A stretch of DNA of 64,000 nucleotides, from the NCBI GenBank assembly GCA_949293295.1, contig CASFCG010000012.1, positions 54,918 to 118,917 on the forward strand. Direction: 5' to 3'. A program made the position numbers and the translations under genes. Numbering within the stretch: the stretch's first letter is position 1; every line of letters starts with the position of its first letter. The DNA comes from an uncultured Cetobacterium sp. Lineage in GTDB: Bacteria > Fusobacteriota > Fusobacteriia > Fusobacteriales > Fusobacteriaceae. Of the stretch, positions 43,969 to 53,897 are shown one piece after another. The notes under the pieces were generated by a model, which worked only from the letters and a program-made list of their open reading frames with translations, was not told where the DNA came from and ran no database searches.

Positions 43969-46095
43969 TTAAAAAGATTGTCCCATACTAAAATAAAATT
44001 GCATATCTTTATTATTTTTATCACCGATTGGCCAACCAAAATCAAATCTCAATGGTCCAACTGGAGTATTTATTCTCAAACCTACTCCCGCAGTATAAGC
44101 AAATCCACTAGGGAACTCTCTATCTCTTCCAAGTCTTAAGTATCCAGGGTCTATTCCTCGGTATTGCCAAGCTCTTCCCATATCAGAAAACACAACAAAT
44201 CCTAAAATATCATTTATTTTCGTCCTATTTTCAACTGTAAATGTCAATTTTCTTGTTCCTTGGAAATATCCTCCATCATATCCTCTTAGAGTACTTCCTC
44301 CACCTACCCAAAACCTTTGAGATTCTGGTGTTGAAGTAGTCATTACTCCACCTACTAATCTATAAGCAAATGTGTTTTCTAAATCTCTTAAACTACTAGA
44401 AGTGAATGTATTTTTTGAGAAAAACCCTCTATGATATTTTCTAAATTCTACTGTTGCATTACCAAAAACCTTTGCATCTTTTAATGTTGTATACCCAACT
44501 TCAACCTGAACTTTAGCATATCCACCGGCTGTAGGATTCCAATAGTTATTTCTAGAATCATAAATTATTGATGGAAAAATTGTAAATAATCCATATTCCT
44601 CTTTTCCACGTTTAGACTCCAACAGAGATTTATATTCTCCACTTGAATTTTTTATTGCTCCTTCTAACTCTGTAGAATTTGGTTTTTCTATTACATATTC
44701 AGCTTTGGCTCCAAGACCAAATCTAACATATTTATTTAAACCTCTACCAATATCAGCTTTTATTCCATATATGTCTGTATCATAAAATAGTATACTATCA
44801 TCATTTTCATACTGTGTTTTATATAAGTTCCATCCCCAAGACACTCTATCTGTCCCTCTTATCCATGGGTCAGAAAACTCCAAAGAGAAACTAGTATAAT
44901 CCTTGTCAGATTTCTCAAAAGTAACACCAACATTTTGCCCTTTTCCCATCCAGTTCATATCTTTTAAAGCTAACGTACCTAAAAAACCTATTTCTGAACC
45001 GTATGAAAGTGAAGCTTGTAAACTAGCAGTTCTTTCCTCTTCTAAAAGTAAAACTAATTCTGTTCCATCACTTCCATCTGTTGGGTTTCTTAACTCATAT
45101 TTTACGTTTTTAAAATATCCTGTTCTCATCAGATTACTTACAGTTTCATTATATTTATTTATGTCAAAAACCTGATTGGATTCCATTTCAATCTCTCTCT
45201 CAATCACATAATCCTTAGTTTTCATAATTGTATCACTAGGACTTCTTCTTCCACTTCTTTGTTTTGTAATCATTTTGGAAAATCTTATGTTATCTATCAT
45301 TCCCTCAGAGATTGTAATCAACAGTTTACTTCCTTCAACAACATTAACATCTGTAATTTTAGCTAGCACGTATCCTTTTTCATTATATTTTTCTAAAATC
45401 TTATTACTCGCTTCTCTTAAATTTTTCCAATTTAATAGTTTTCCCTCTTCTATATTTATTAGTTTTTTTAACTCCTCTGTTGTAAATTTAGTATTTCCAG
45501 CTATATCTACATCATCTATAATAGGATTCTCTTCGATGATAAAACTAATGGTTACATCCCCACCAATTGTATATGCATCATATTTTACATCTCGGTATAA
45601 TCCTGTATCTAAAAGTTTTTCTCTAGCTTTTCTTAACTTGTTTCTTGAAAGATATTCTCCTTTCTTTATGCCTATTATTTTTGCAATCTCTTTTGATGAA
45701 ATGTTTGAATTTCCAAAAATTTCAACTTCATCTATAACTAACGAAGTGTCAATACTTTCTCTCTCAGAGATTGGAAGTATTCCATCTTTTTCCAATAACT
45801 CTTTAATATTTTCTTTTTCTTTCACATCTACTATTAATTTTATTCCTCCGTTGTACTCTTCGGAGTGGATTGTTACTTTCTCAAGGTATTTATTTTTGGA
45901 TAATTCGTCATAGATACTTAAAATCCCGTCTTCAGAGTAAAGTGCCCCCTCTTTATATTTAACTTTTCGTAAAATTGTGCTTTTAGGTACTTCACTTAAT
46001 CCTTTAAATTCTATTTTTTTTATATAATATTCATCTGTTGCGAAAGTAAATATCGAATTTATCAATAATAAACTCCCAATTATATAGTTTCTCAT
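43969..46095 (-). CDS. bamA: Outer membrane protein assembly factor BamA
   Basis: A 708-residue Omp85 protein. After a signal peptide (about residues 1-19) come about four or five POTRA-type modules (to about residue 345; strong ones near 110-190, 190-265 and 295-350), then a 16-strand barrel. The loop-6 motif LRGYDGGYF near residue 605 and the C-terminal pattern NTPVGPLRFDFGWPIG...FSMGQSF are diagnostic. It inserts beta-barrel proteins into the outer membrane. It lies 14 bp after tamB. Fusobacteria lack most Bam lipoproteins as far as is known; none is seen here. Confidence 0.94.
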   Translation of the reverse strand: MRNYIIGSLLLINSIFTFATDEYYIKKIEFKGLSEVPKSTILRKVKYKEGALYSEDGILSIYDELSKNKYLEKVTIHSEEYNGGIKLIVDVKEKENIKELLEKDGILPISERESIDTSLVIDEVEIFGNSNISSKEIAKIIGIKKGEYLSRNKLRKAREKLLDTGLYRDVKYDAYTIGGDVTISFIIEENPIIDDVDIAGNTKFTTEELKKLINIEEGKLLNWKNLREASNKILEKYNEKGYVLAKITDVNVVEGSKLLITISEGMIDNIRFSKMITKQRSGRRSPSDTIMKTKDYVIEREIEMESNQVFDINKYNETVSNLMRTGYFKNVKYELRNPTDGSDGTELVLLLEEERTASLQASLSYGSEIGFLGTLALKDMNWMGKGQNVGVTFEKSDKDYTSFSLEFSDPWIRGTDRVSWGWNLYKTQYENDDSILFYDTDIYGIKADIGRGLNKYVRFGLGAKAEYVIEKPNSTELEGAIKNSSGEYKSLLESKRGKEEYGLFTIFPSIIYDSRNNYWNPTAGGYAKVQVEVGYTTLKDAKVFGNATVEFRKYHRGFFSKNTFTSSSLRDLENTFAYRLVGGVMTTSTPESQRFWVGGGSTLRGYDGGYFQGTRKLTFTVENRTKINDILGFVVFSDMGRAWQYRGIDPGYLRLGRDREFPSGFAYTAGVGLRINTPVGPLRFDFGWPIGDKNNKDMQFYFSMGQSF

Positions 46096-46109
46096 TCCCT
46101 GTCCTCCAA

Positions 46110-49100
46110 TTATTTCTTCTTAAAAATTATCTCACTTATATTATTATATTTTTTTTTAAACTGAAAATCAACATAATAATTCATTTTTCCTCTTATTTTT
46201 TCATCAAGATTTTTATTATCCTTTAATTTTGCAACACCAACACCATAAGACCAACCTGACCTATATCTTCTCTCAATCTTAAAATTAAACTGATTCACAC
46301 TTCCAGAATATCGATTCATTTTCTCTAAAATATTTATATTAGAATTTTCGTAATCACTCGGGTCTAAAAGCCCTATCTTTAAATTCCAGTAATATTTATC
46401 CTTATAAAGATTATTTTCTAACTCTAAATAAGCTCCCATTCCCATCAAACTTTCAGTATCACCTTTTAGTAAATCTGAGCTAGTGAAAAAATTCTCATTA
46501 AATATATCTGACACAATTCTAAATTTCTCTATTCTAAAAAATTTTTTCATGCGACTTGTGATAGGTCGGAAAAAAGTTGATGATATTTGACTATCTATTA
46601 CAGTTTTTAAAACTATTCCTAATCCATTTGGCTCCTCATATGAACGTTCATTTGAATTAAAAACGTTTCTTAAACTACTACTCTGAACCCCTTTATTTGT
46701 TTTGACGTTTAGACGTAAATCCTTTAAATTCCCTTGTAAAGCTAATTCCAAGTTTTTTCCCGGTACTAGTGTTGAAATATTTAATGAGATATTTGGATTA
46801 AAGTCAACAATCTTACCCGTCAATTTATTTGAAATAATTATTGCTCTTTCAACCCTGAAATCCTCATTTCCTAGTGAAAAACTACCATTCAATAGTTCTA
46901 ATTCCCCTATTAAAAATAGTTTTTCATCCTTTCCTTCAAATTTTATTTTTCCGTCCAATCTTCCTTTTAAATCTTGAACAATAGTAGATATCTCAGGAAT
47001 ATCAACTTTTAATCCATCTTTCAATTCCAAGTTTATGTTAAAATATGGCGTTTTTAAAAGTTTACTTTCTAAATTAAATTTCTTATTAAACTCTCTATCT
47101 TCACCTAAACTAGCTTTTATCTTATCCAAAACATAACTTAACGCTTTTATTAACAGACTCTGTTGTTCTTCATATATTCCAGTTATCTCTCCGCTATTTA
47201 CTGTCAGATTTCCCATTATTCTCTTTTTCGAAATATATAGATTACTGCTAACATCTAAGGAAAAATAATCTTTTAAAAAATAATGTCCATTACTTTGAGA
47301 TAGATACAAACTGTAGTCTAAATTTTTTAAATAATCCTGATTTGAACGATTTCTTTTAAACTTTGGAAGAATGATGTCCCCTTTTCCTGTAATCGTACCT
47401 CCATTTAGAATACCTTTTATCTCTTCAAAAGTAATTTTATTCCCCTCCAATTTAGAATTAAGATAGAACTCTCTGAAGCTTAATAGGTCTTTCTTCATAT
47501 TGAAAGAGAGGTTTTCTCCCCTAATAAACCCAGAATTTTTATTATCACTTGAAAAATTCAAATTAAAATCTATTTTTCCTTTTAAATCAGCTATATTATT
47601 AATTTTGTTAAACGCTAAAATAGGATTGATAAACTCTAAATCAAAATCACTTGACTCCAATTTTAAACTGTATTTTTTATCCTTTAAATAATATTCCCCC
47701 TTTCCAGTAAATCTATTTTTTTTATGGTACACTATCAATTTAGGAATAGAAATACGTTCTAAATCCCCTTTTATCTCAAGTTCCATTTTATCAAGTTTAA
47801 CTCCATCCATTGTTATTTTTCCATCTTTTGACTCAAACAGGTATTCCAACTCCGCTCCTTTTTTTATTAAGCTTGCTTTCAACCGAGTTTCAATATCTAG
47901 CCCATTTTCTATGGAAAATGTAATTTTACTTGTTTGTTCCGGAAAAATAACTTTATATAATTCATTTTTTAAATCTAGGCTTGCATTCCCATGGACAATC
48001 CTACTATTTTTCTCATCCAACCATTCTATACTCTTTAATTCTAATATATTTAAATCTTTAGCATATGTATAATCTCCGATTAACTTTAAATCTGGGAGTC
48101 TATTTCCCATGAAATAACCTTTGGATATATTCATATCTAACTGTAGCTTTATGTTATTATCTAAAATATCTCCGTCTATTTTACCATTCAATCTATTATA
48201 CTCTAACTCATTATATTTTATATATTTTGATAAATTTTTCTCTAGTAATTTTAACTGAAATTTTCCTTTTTTTAATCTTAAATTGTAATAAAAATCCATC
48301 AAACTTTCATTTAATTTAAATTTTTTTGTTGAAAACTCTGAATTATTATAATCAATTATCCCTGATAACTTTATCTTTTTATCATCACTTTCTAAAAAAG
48401 CTTCTTTTAGATTCAAGGTCATTTTTATATTTTCAAGATTTCCATCTATTTTACCATATCCATTTTCTATTTCAAAATTAATTTTATTTTGTTTCAAATC
48501 CTTTGAGAAAAATCTATTCAGTTGATAATCAACTTCTAATTCTTTGTTCTCTAAATCAATATTACCATCTATATTTAAATAATCATTCCCTATTCTCATA
48601 TTTAAGATATTATTTTTTAAATCTAATTTTGTTTGTAGGTTCTTAATTTTATACTGTTCATATAGTATCTCATCTATTTTTCCCGTAAATTGCATCTCTG
48701 TTTTATTAATAAAATCTAGATTTAACTCTCCACCACCTTTAATCTCTTTTTCTGCATTTTTTACGTCAAAATTCATCATTTTACTATAAAATTTAAACTT
48801 TTTTTCTTCTCCTGTTATCTTTCCATTAAAAGTGGATTTCATCTCCAGTGTTCCTAAATTAAAATCAGCCTCAACCGCCTCTATGTTCAGATTATATTTT
48901 AATCTCTCTTTCTCAATCTCTCCATCAATCTCAAGAGATTTTGTATTGGCATCTTTTTTCATTAAATTCATATTCAATTTTATATATTTTTTTTCATCTT
49001 GACCTTTCAATTTAAATTTATAGTCTTTTAAAGCTCTATCTAACTCTAAATTTAAATAATTTAATCTATTTTTTCTGATATTATAATCAAGTATCGTTTT

Positions 49101-50408
49101 TGAATCTTTAAAGATTTTTAAATCTTTCCATTTTCTGTTATAGTATCCATCAAACTTTACTATATTTGAATCAAATTTCAAAGTCATATCCTTATTCAAA
49201 ACTTTTAAGGTCAGATTATAATCAATTCTTTTTTTATAATTAATCTCTGGAAGTTCAAAATCTATATTTTTTGATGATATTTCAAATTCATTATTTTCAT
49301 ATGAAACTTTACCATTCAAATTTTTTAAATTGTAGTTTTTTTTCTTCAAATCCCCTATTTTATAGTCAATTTCAGTTCTAAACTTAATAGTTGGCGTAGA
49401 TATAAACTTTAAATTTAGTTCCTCGAACATCAAATCACCAAGGGGAAGATTTAATTCTTTTATAGGTAAATAAGCTTTCACAATCTCGTAGGGAATAAAA
49501 TTATTTTTTGAATTAATCTCAAGGTTCTTATTCTTATACGTTCCTTTTAGCTCTCCGAGATATCTCTTTGCTAACAGGTACTTAAAATCTATGTCTATAA
49601 TTTCACCTTTAAAATCGACTCTTCCCTCAATATCACTCACAGAAGCCTCAAAATCTGAGTATTTTCCCTCTCCTTTTGTAAAAATAACTTCTCCATAAAA
49701 TTTATTCGGGATAATTCTAAGATTTAAATTCAGTTTACCAGAAAAATTCTTTATTTTCTCATCTTCATAAATATACTGAAGAGTTTCTTTTCTTATCTCT
49801 TTATCTTTCAAAACGAGCATCATATCATACTTGTAATCTTCATTCTTGAATCCAAACTCTATTTTTTGAGCTCCCAAATTTCCTTTTACAGATAGAATAA
49901 TTCCTTTTTTCCTATCAAAAAATAGATTTCCCTCCACATTTTCCGCTTTTTCTTCCATTGGGATAGTATAACTATTCTCAATAAATTTTACTCTACCGTT
50001 AGAAAATGATATGAGATTTATCGGAACTTTTGCACCGGATTTTTTGCTTCCTTCTTCATGTGGGTCTGAAAATGCATCAACTATATTGATTCTTTCTCTA
50101 TTTCTTTTTATTAAAGCTTCAAACTCAGGAATCTCTATTTTTTTTATTCTGAATTTTTTCGAATAGCTTAAATACACCCTTGGAGCCTCTATTATTTTAT
50201 CTCCTTTATAAAAAATTCTAACATTTTCCGCTTCTATTTGTTGACCTGCTTTAAAGCTTATTTTTTCAGCTTTTATATGTGAATTTATAAAAATACGCAA
50301 TCCATATTCTACAACAACTGGGAGATTATACTTTAGCATATAAGCAAAAAATATAAAAAAAGGCAGAATTATTATCAAGATTTTACTTATTTTCTTTAAA
50401 AATTTCAT
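46110..50408 (-). CDS. tamB: TamB-like translocation and assembly module protein
   Basis: A 1432-residue AsmA/TamB-type protein with one N-terminal transmembrane helix (about residues 10-30) and a very long repetitive beta-rich body of alternating short strands (patterns such as KLNLxL, DGxIDLxN, GKGxI). It ends with the DUF490 domain (about 1060-1432, with ISTLVPGKNLELALQGNLKDLRL). Such proteins bridge the inner and outer membranes and act in lipid transport or barrel assembly, here with BamA directly downstream. AGGGGAGG precedes the start. Longer than E. coli TamB (1259). Confidence 0.9.
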   Translation of the reverse strand: MKFLKKISKILIIILPFFIFFAYMLKYNLPVVVEYGLRIFINSHIKAEKISFKAGQQIEAENVRIFYKGDKIIEAPRVYLSYSKKFRIKKIEIPEFEALIKRNRERINIVDAFSDPHEEGSKKSGAKVPINLISFSNGRVKFIENSYTIPMEEKAENVEGNLFFDRKKGIILSVKGNLGAQKIEFGFKNEDYKYDMMLVLKDKEIRKETLQYIYEDEKIKNFSGKLNLNLRIIPNKFYGEVIFTKGEGKYSDFEASVSDIEGRVDFKGEIIDIDFKYLLAKRYLGELKGTYKNKNLEINSKNNFIPYEIVKAYLPIKELNLPLGDLMFEELNLKFISTPTIKFRTEIDYKIGDLKKKNYNLKNLNGKVSYENNEFEISSKNIDFELPEINYKKRIDYNLTLKVLNKDMTLKFDSNIVKFDGYYNRKWKDLKIFKDSKTILDYNIRKNRLNYLNLELDRALKDYKFKLKGQDEKKYIKLNMNLMKKDANTKSLEIDGEIEKERLKYNLNIEAVEADFNLGTLEMKSTFNGKITGEEKKFKFYSKMMNFDVKNAEKEIKGGGELNLDFINKTEMQFTGKIDEILYEQYKIKNLQTKLDLKNNILNMRIGNDYLNIDGNIDLENKELEVDYQLNRFFSKDLKQNKINFEIENGYGKIDGNLENIKMTLNLKEAFLESDDKKIKLSGIIDYNNSEFSTKKFKLNESLMDFYYNLRLKKGKFQLKLLEKNLSKYIKYNELEYNRLNGKIDGDILDNNIKLQLDMNISKGYFMGNRLPDLKLIGDYTYAKDLNILELKSIEWLDEKNSRIVHGNASLDLKNELYKVIFPEQTSKITFSIENGLDIETRLKASLIKKGAELEYLFESKDGKITMDGVKLDKMELEIKGDLERISIPKLIVYHKKNRFTGKGEYYLKDKKYSLKLESSDFDLEFINPILAFNKINNIADLKGKIDFNLNFSSDNKNSGFIRGENLSFNMKKDLLSFREFYLNSKLEGNKITFEEIKGILNGGTITGKGDIILPKFKRNRSNQDYLKNLDYSLYLSQSNGHYFLKDYFSLDVSSNLYISKKRIMGNLTVNSGEITGIYEEQQSLLIKALSYVLDKIKASLGEDREFNKKFNLESKLLKTPYFNINLELKDGLKVDIPEISTIVQDLKGRLDGKIKFEGKDEKLFLIGELELLNGSFSLGNEDFRVERAIIISNKLTGKIVDFNPNISLNISTLVPGKNLELALQGNLKDLRLNVKTNKGVQSSSLRNVFNSNERSYEEPNGLGIVLKTVIDSQISSTFFRPITSRMKKFFRIEKFRIVSDIFNENFFTSSDLLKGDTESLMGMGAYLELENNLYKDKYYWNLKIGLLDPSDYENSNINILEKMNRYSGSVNQFNFKIERRYRSGWSYGVGVAKLKDNKNLDEKIRGKMNYYVDFQFKKKYNNISEIIFKKK

Positions 50409-50460
50409 TTCTACCTCCCCTGCCCTTAAGACTTCATATTATTATACTATATTTTTATAT

Positions 50461-50508
50461 AAAAAAATAGGTATATCAAACATTTTTTATCAATGTTTCT
50501 ATACCTAT
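50461..50508 (-). terminator. Hairpin with U-tract upstream of tamB
   Basis: On the minus strand, ATAGGTATA...AAACATT pairs with AATGTTT...TATACCTAT and is followed by TTTTTTTATAT. It lies after the P2 terminator and just before a TATAAT box (50441-50446) of the tamB leader, so it acts as a second barrier between P2 and tamB. Confidence 0.7.
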
Positions 50509-50623
50509 CTTAACACTTAAAAATTGGAATATTTTAAGTTTTTACTTTTAAACTTTGGATATCTTTACTAAATACTTTTATAAAGTTTCAATATACCATA
50601 ATATTTTCTAAGATTCTATATTG

Positions 50624-50660
50624 AAAAATCACCTCTTCCACTTTAAAGAGATGATTTTTT
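50624..50660. terminator. Terminator after P2
   Basis: AAAAATCACCTCTT (50624-50637) pairs with AAGAGATGATTTTTT (50646-50660) with one mismatch; on the minus strand it follows the P2 stop by 9 bp and ends in a T-run. Confidence 0.85.
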
Positions 50661-50669
50661 GAAATAAAC

Positions 50670-51416
50670 TTACCTTAATCTTACTAATACTGAAAATCCA
50701 GAAGAAGCTACACTACCAGCTAAAGCTGTTTCCACTGCTTTATTTTCAGTTTCTTCAAACGGATTATAATCTTGTCTAATAGTTCTTGTATCAGCTACAA
50801 TCTCTAATACTCCATTAGTTGTATGTTTGAAATGAATAGTGTTTGGTTGTAAATAAGCTTGCCATGTTGCATTTAACTCTTTGTAAACAAATGGACCATC
50901 AACCTTTAGTTCAGGTGCACTTGCTTTTGCTTGTTGCACAATTTCGTTTACTTTAGCATCTGAAAGTAGTGCTAATGGAAGCATTTCTAGTTTTCCCCCT
51001 GCTTGAATCCAACCATTTTGAAAAATATTTTGGTCATTCATATTATATCCATCTCTTTCTAAAGAAAACTCAACTATATCAGTTCCTGATAACTCTACAA
51101 AACCATCATTACTTCCATTAACTCTTTTTACATATACTTTTAGATTTGTATCTTCAAATACATTTCTGTTTACATCATTTGATAGTGTAAATGTAGATAA
51201 TGCCAGCGTATCATCTGCTGTAACTCCATCTTTTGATGCGAAAATCACATATTTTACCACAGGAATTGTCGATGTTACTGCCCCTGTAACTGCAATTTTC
51301 CCACTTTGTCCAGTTTGGAATATAGTTGTTCCTTCTGCCACTGCTGCTCCATAATTTGGTGCTGCTGCAAATGAAATAGCTGACACAGCTAATAATCCTA
51401 ATAGAATTTTTTTCAT
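50670..51416 (-). CDS. Secreted protein of a fusobacterial paralogue family (P2)
   Basis: A 248-residue paralogue of P1 and P3 with a signal peptide (cleavage near SFAAA, residue 19). Shared blocks are TGQSGKIAVTGAVTSTIPVV, then YVIFASKDG, VYVKRVNGSNDG and LLSDAKVNEIV. The centre and C-terminus differ strongly, and the FSGGKxIxNVRILV ending of P1/P3 is replaced by SSGFSVLVRLR, so P2 belongs to a divergent branch. Its first codons and at least 500 bp upstream closely match P1. The function is unknown; a surface or periplasmic beta-sandwich subunit is plausible. Confidence 0.75.
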   Translation of the reverse strand: MKKILLGLLAVSAISFAAAPNYGAAVAEGTTIFQTGQSGKIAVTGAVTSTIPVVKYVIFASKDGVTADDTLALSTFTLSNDVNRNVFEDTNLKVYVKRVNGSNDGFVELSGTDIVEFSLERDGYNMNDQNIFQNGWIQAGGKLEMLPLALLSDAKVNEIVQQAKASAPELKVDGPFVYKELNATWQAYLQPNTIHFKHTTNGVLEIVADTRTIRQDYNPFEETENKAVETALAGSVASSGFSVLVRLR

Positions 51417-51650
51417 AATAAAATCCTCCTAAAATTTTAAAAATATATATTCTATAAAAGTTAAAACTTTTAATAGCTTTTTTGATTTAAGTTTTAATTA
51501 TTAAATCTTTTAACTACAAATTTTTTTATTTAAATTTTCTTACTAAATTGATTTTTAATCAGATTAAGAAATTGAAATTTGATTAATTTCTAGTTTTTTT
51601 ACTTTTTTGATTTTTACAAAAAACTAAAATTTATTAAAAAACTTCTCAAT

Positions 51651-51680
51651 GCCCAACCACTAAGGTGGCTGGGACTTTTT
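51651..51680. promoter_or_regulatory. Conserved leader hairpin upstream of P2
   Basis: GCCCAACCAC and GTGGCTGGGAC form the counterpart of the hairpin at 8871-8900, with the outer T-A pair of that copy replaced by C-G. It is again followed by TTTTT on the plus strand and by TTTTTT at some distance on the minus strand. Confidence 0.55.
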
Positions 51681-51769
51681 AAATTATGAAAAAGCTTTAT
51701 TTGGCGAATCTTTATTTTTATTTATAGACACTTTTAAATCCAATAATATTGAGCATCGAAATAAAAAAG

Positions 51770-51935
51770 TGCCTATCTGGGGTATACCCCAGATAGACAC
51801 AAAAAATAAAAAAGAAAGCAAAAATTTAGCGGACTAAACTTTTGCTTTTTATTCAGATTTTATTCTTTTTATACACGAAAATTTTTTAAATTTCATAAAT
51901 TTTTGTGTCTAAATAGAGTATACCCTAAATGGACA
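51770..51935. repeat. 166-bp MITE-like element with inverted ends (copy 2)
   Basis: The same length and order as copy 1: left palindrome TGCCTATCTGGGGTATACCC..., central stem AAAGCAAAA...TTTTGCTTT and right end ATAGAGTATACCCTAAATGG. In the left palindrome ATTTGGGG/CCCCAAAT of copy 1 is ATCTGGGG/CCCCAGAT here, a paired change. The 130 bp between this element and hflX show nothing else. Confidence 0.65.
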
Positions 51936-52067
51936 CTAAAACAATTTTACCATAAAAATTTCTACTATCTTCTTTTTTCGGAATTTTATTTCTGTATATT
52001 ATTATAAATAAAGCTTTAAATTCAATATATTTATCAAGTGAAAACTGAATAAAATTTATCTTTTATA

Positions 52068-53858
52068 TCAGTTTTCTGGTATATACTTTTTATATCTATT
52101 GTAAATCTCTTCTGTAACTACCGCAACAACTTTTATAAATTCATTTTTATATTCTTCACTTTCAACGATTGCATTTCTATGTAGATGTGCAGTAATTGAG
52201 GTTTCTGAATAAGGAATTTGGAGCTCTACTCTTCTATTTTTTAAAGGAAGAGTTGAGCAGATTTTTTCCAACAGTAAATCTATATTTTTTTCGGTTTTTG
52301 CACTGATTTCAACGATTTCCATCTCCTTGATACGCTCTTTTATTTTTAAAATATTCTCTTCAGAAGCGATATCAGATTTATTTAAAACTAAAATTATTGG
52401 TCTATCCCTTGCTCCTAGCTCCTCTAAAACTTTGTCAACAGCCTCTATTTGTTGAAGTACTGTTTCACTAGCTGAATCTACAACATGAAGCAGAAGTTCT
52501 GAAAAAATGACCTCTTCTAACGTTGATTTAAAAGCTTCTACTAAATCATGTGGTAACTTTCTTACAAATCCAACTGTATCAGTTAAAGCTGCTACTCTTT
52601 TATCTGGAAGAACTATTGTTCTTGTCGTTGCATCCAAAGTAGCAAACAACATATTTTCTGCGAAAACAGCTTCTTTTTTTACAGAATTATTGCTCGGACA
52701 ACGCTCTACTAATAGATTTCTAAGTGTAGATTTTCCAACATTCGTATATCCAACAAGTGAGATTCTCGATACACTTGCCTGTTCTCTTTTATTTCTTTGA
52801 AGTGCACGATTTTTTTGGATTTTTTCAAGTTCCTGCTTTAAATTATGTATCTCATCTTTTATTCTTCGCCTATCTATCTCTAACTTTTTCTCTCCCGGTC
52901 CTTTTGTTCCTATTCCTCCTCCTGTTCTCGACATAATGGTTCCTAGACCTATTAATCGTTGACTTCTGTATTTTAATTGTGCTAATTCAACCTGAATTTT
53001 TGCTTCTCTTGTTTTTGCTCTTCTTGCAAAAATTTCTAGTATTAAAATAGTTCTATCAATAACTTTACAGCCTGTAACAGCTTCTAAATTTTTAATTTGA
53101 ACTCCACTTAGTTCTTCATCAAATATTATTAAATTAGCTTTTTTTATCTGTCTTTCTAAACAAAGCTCTCTGACCTTACCACTTCCAATATAAAAAATAT
53201 TATCTATTTTTTTTATTTTTTGGAAAATTTTTCCCACAACTTTTACATCGCATGCTCTTGCTAATTCAGATAACTCATCTAAACTCTCCATCGAGTCAAC
53301 TCCAACTAGAATTGCTAATTCACTATCACTTTCCACAATATTTACTTTTTTGAGATCTTTTTCGATACTTTCTACTTTTTCTAAATAATTGAACTCTTCA
53401 ATCTGATTAACGGTAAGATTTTCAAACTCTTCATATTTAAACTCATTATCTTCTATCTTGCAAATCCCTAAATTTAATCCTAAAATACCCTCTTCACCAA
53501 CACCTATAGCGACCATACAATCCAATTTTAATTTTATTAATGCTGATATGTCAAGACTTGATAGTTTTGGATATCCATTTGGATGTGTATGAATAATTTT
53601 TACACCACTTAATCTTCTTGAAGATAGTTCTAATAATGGCAAATCTACACTGTTACTATCTCCGACAGCAACCTCTAAAACTCGTCCTTTTCTATCAATT
53701 GCTACACAAATCTCTCTCTTTATAACTCTCGTAACACTGCTTATAAACTCTACAATCTCTCTAGAGACAACCCTATTTTTATCGACGCTCATCTGATAAA
53801 TTAACTTCAATTCATTTAGAATACTATCTCTTAATCCTTCAATATTTCCTTTAATCAT
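52068..53858 (-). CDS. hflX: GTPase HflX with JAMM-like N-terminal domain
   Basis: A 596-residue ribosome-splitting GTPase. The C-terminal half has HflX signatures: GTIMSRTGGGIGTKGPGEKKLE, G1 GYTNVGKSTL, G3 DTVGFVRKLP and G4 NKSD. The first 180 residues form an extra domain also found in clostridial HflX; it contains HTHPNGYPKLSSLD (residues 90-103), which fits the JAMM/Mov34 metal motif H-x-H-x7-S-x2-D exactly. Whether it is an active peptidase is unknown. It lies 39 bp after comM. Its stop codon forms part of a weak hairpin (52040-52076) without a good U-tract. Confidence 0.93.
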   Translation of the reverse strand: MIKGNIEGLRDSILNELKLIYQMSVDKNRVVSREIVEFISSVTRVIKREICVAIDRKGRVLEVAVGDSNSVDLPLLELSSRRLSGVKIIHTHPNGYPKLSSLDISALIKLKLDCMVAIGVGEEGILGLNLGICKIEDNEFKYEEFENLTVNQIEEFNYLEKVESIEKDLKKVNIVESDSELAILVGVDSMESLDELSELARACDVKVVGKIFQKIKKIDNIFYIGSGKVRELCLERQIKKANLIIFDEELSGVQIKNLEAVTGCKVIDRTILILEIFARRAKTREAKIQVELAQLKYRSQRLIGLGTIMSRTGGGIGTKGPGEKKLEIDRRRIKDEIHNLKQELEKIQKNRALQRNKREQASVSRISLVGYTNVGKSTLRNLLVERCPSNNSVKKEAVFAENMLFATLDATTRTIVLPDKRVAALTDTVGFVRKLPHDLVEAFKSTLEEVIFSELLLHVVDSASETVLQQIEAVDKVLEELGARDRPIILVLNKSDIASEENILKIKERIKEMEIVEISAKTEKNIDLLLEKICSTLPLKNRRVELQIPYSETSITAHLHRNAIVESEEYKNEFIKVVAVVTEEIYNRYKKYIPEN

Positions 53859-53897
53859 TTTTACCCACCTTTCTGCAACATTTTTATGTCTATAATA

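Noticed and set aside
45275..45913. A 212-codon open frame on the plus strand inside bamA
   Set aside because: It is antisense to a fully conserved gene, has no ribosome-binding site and its hydrophobic, Ser/Phe-rich translation is typical of a shadow frame in AT-rich DNA.
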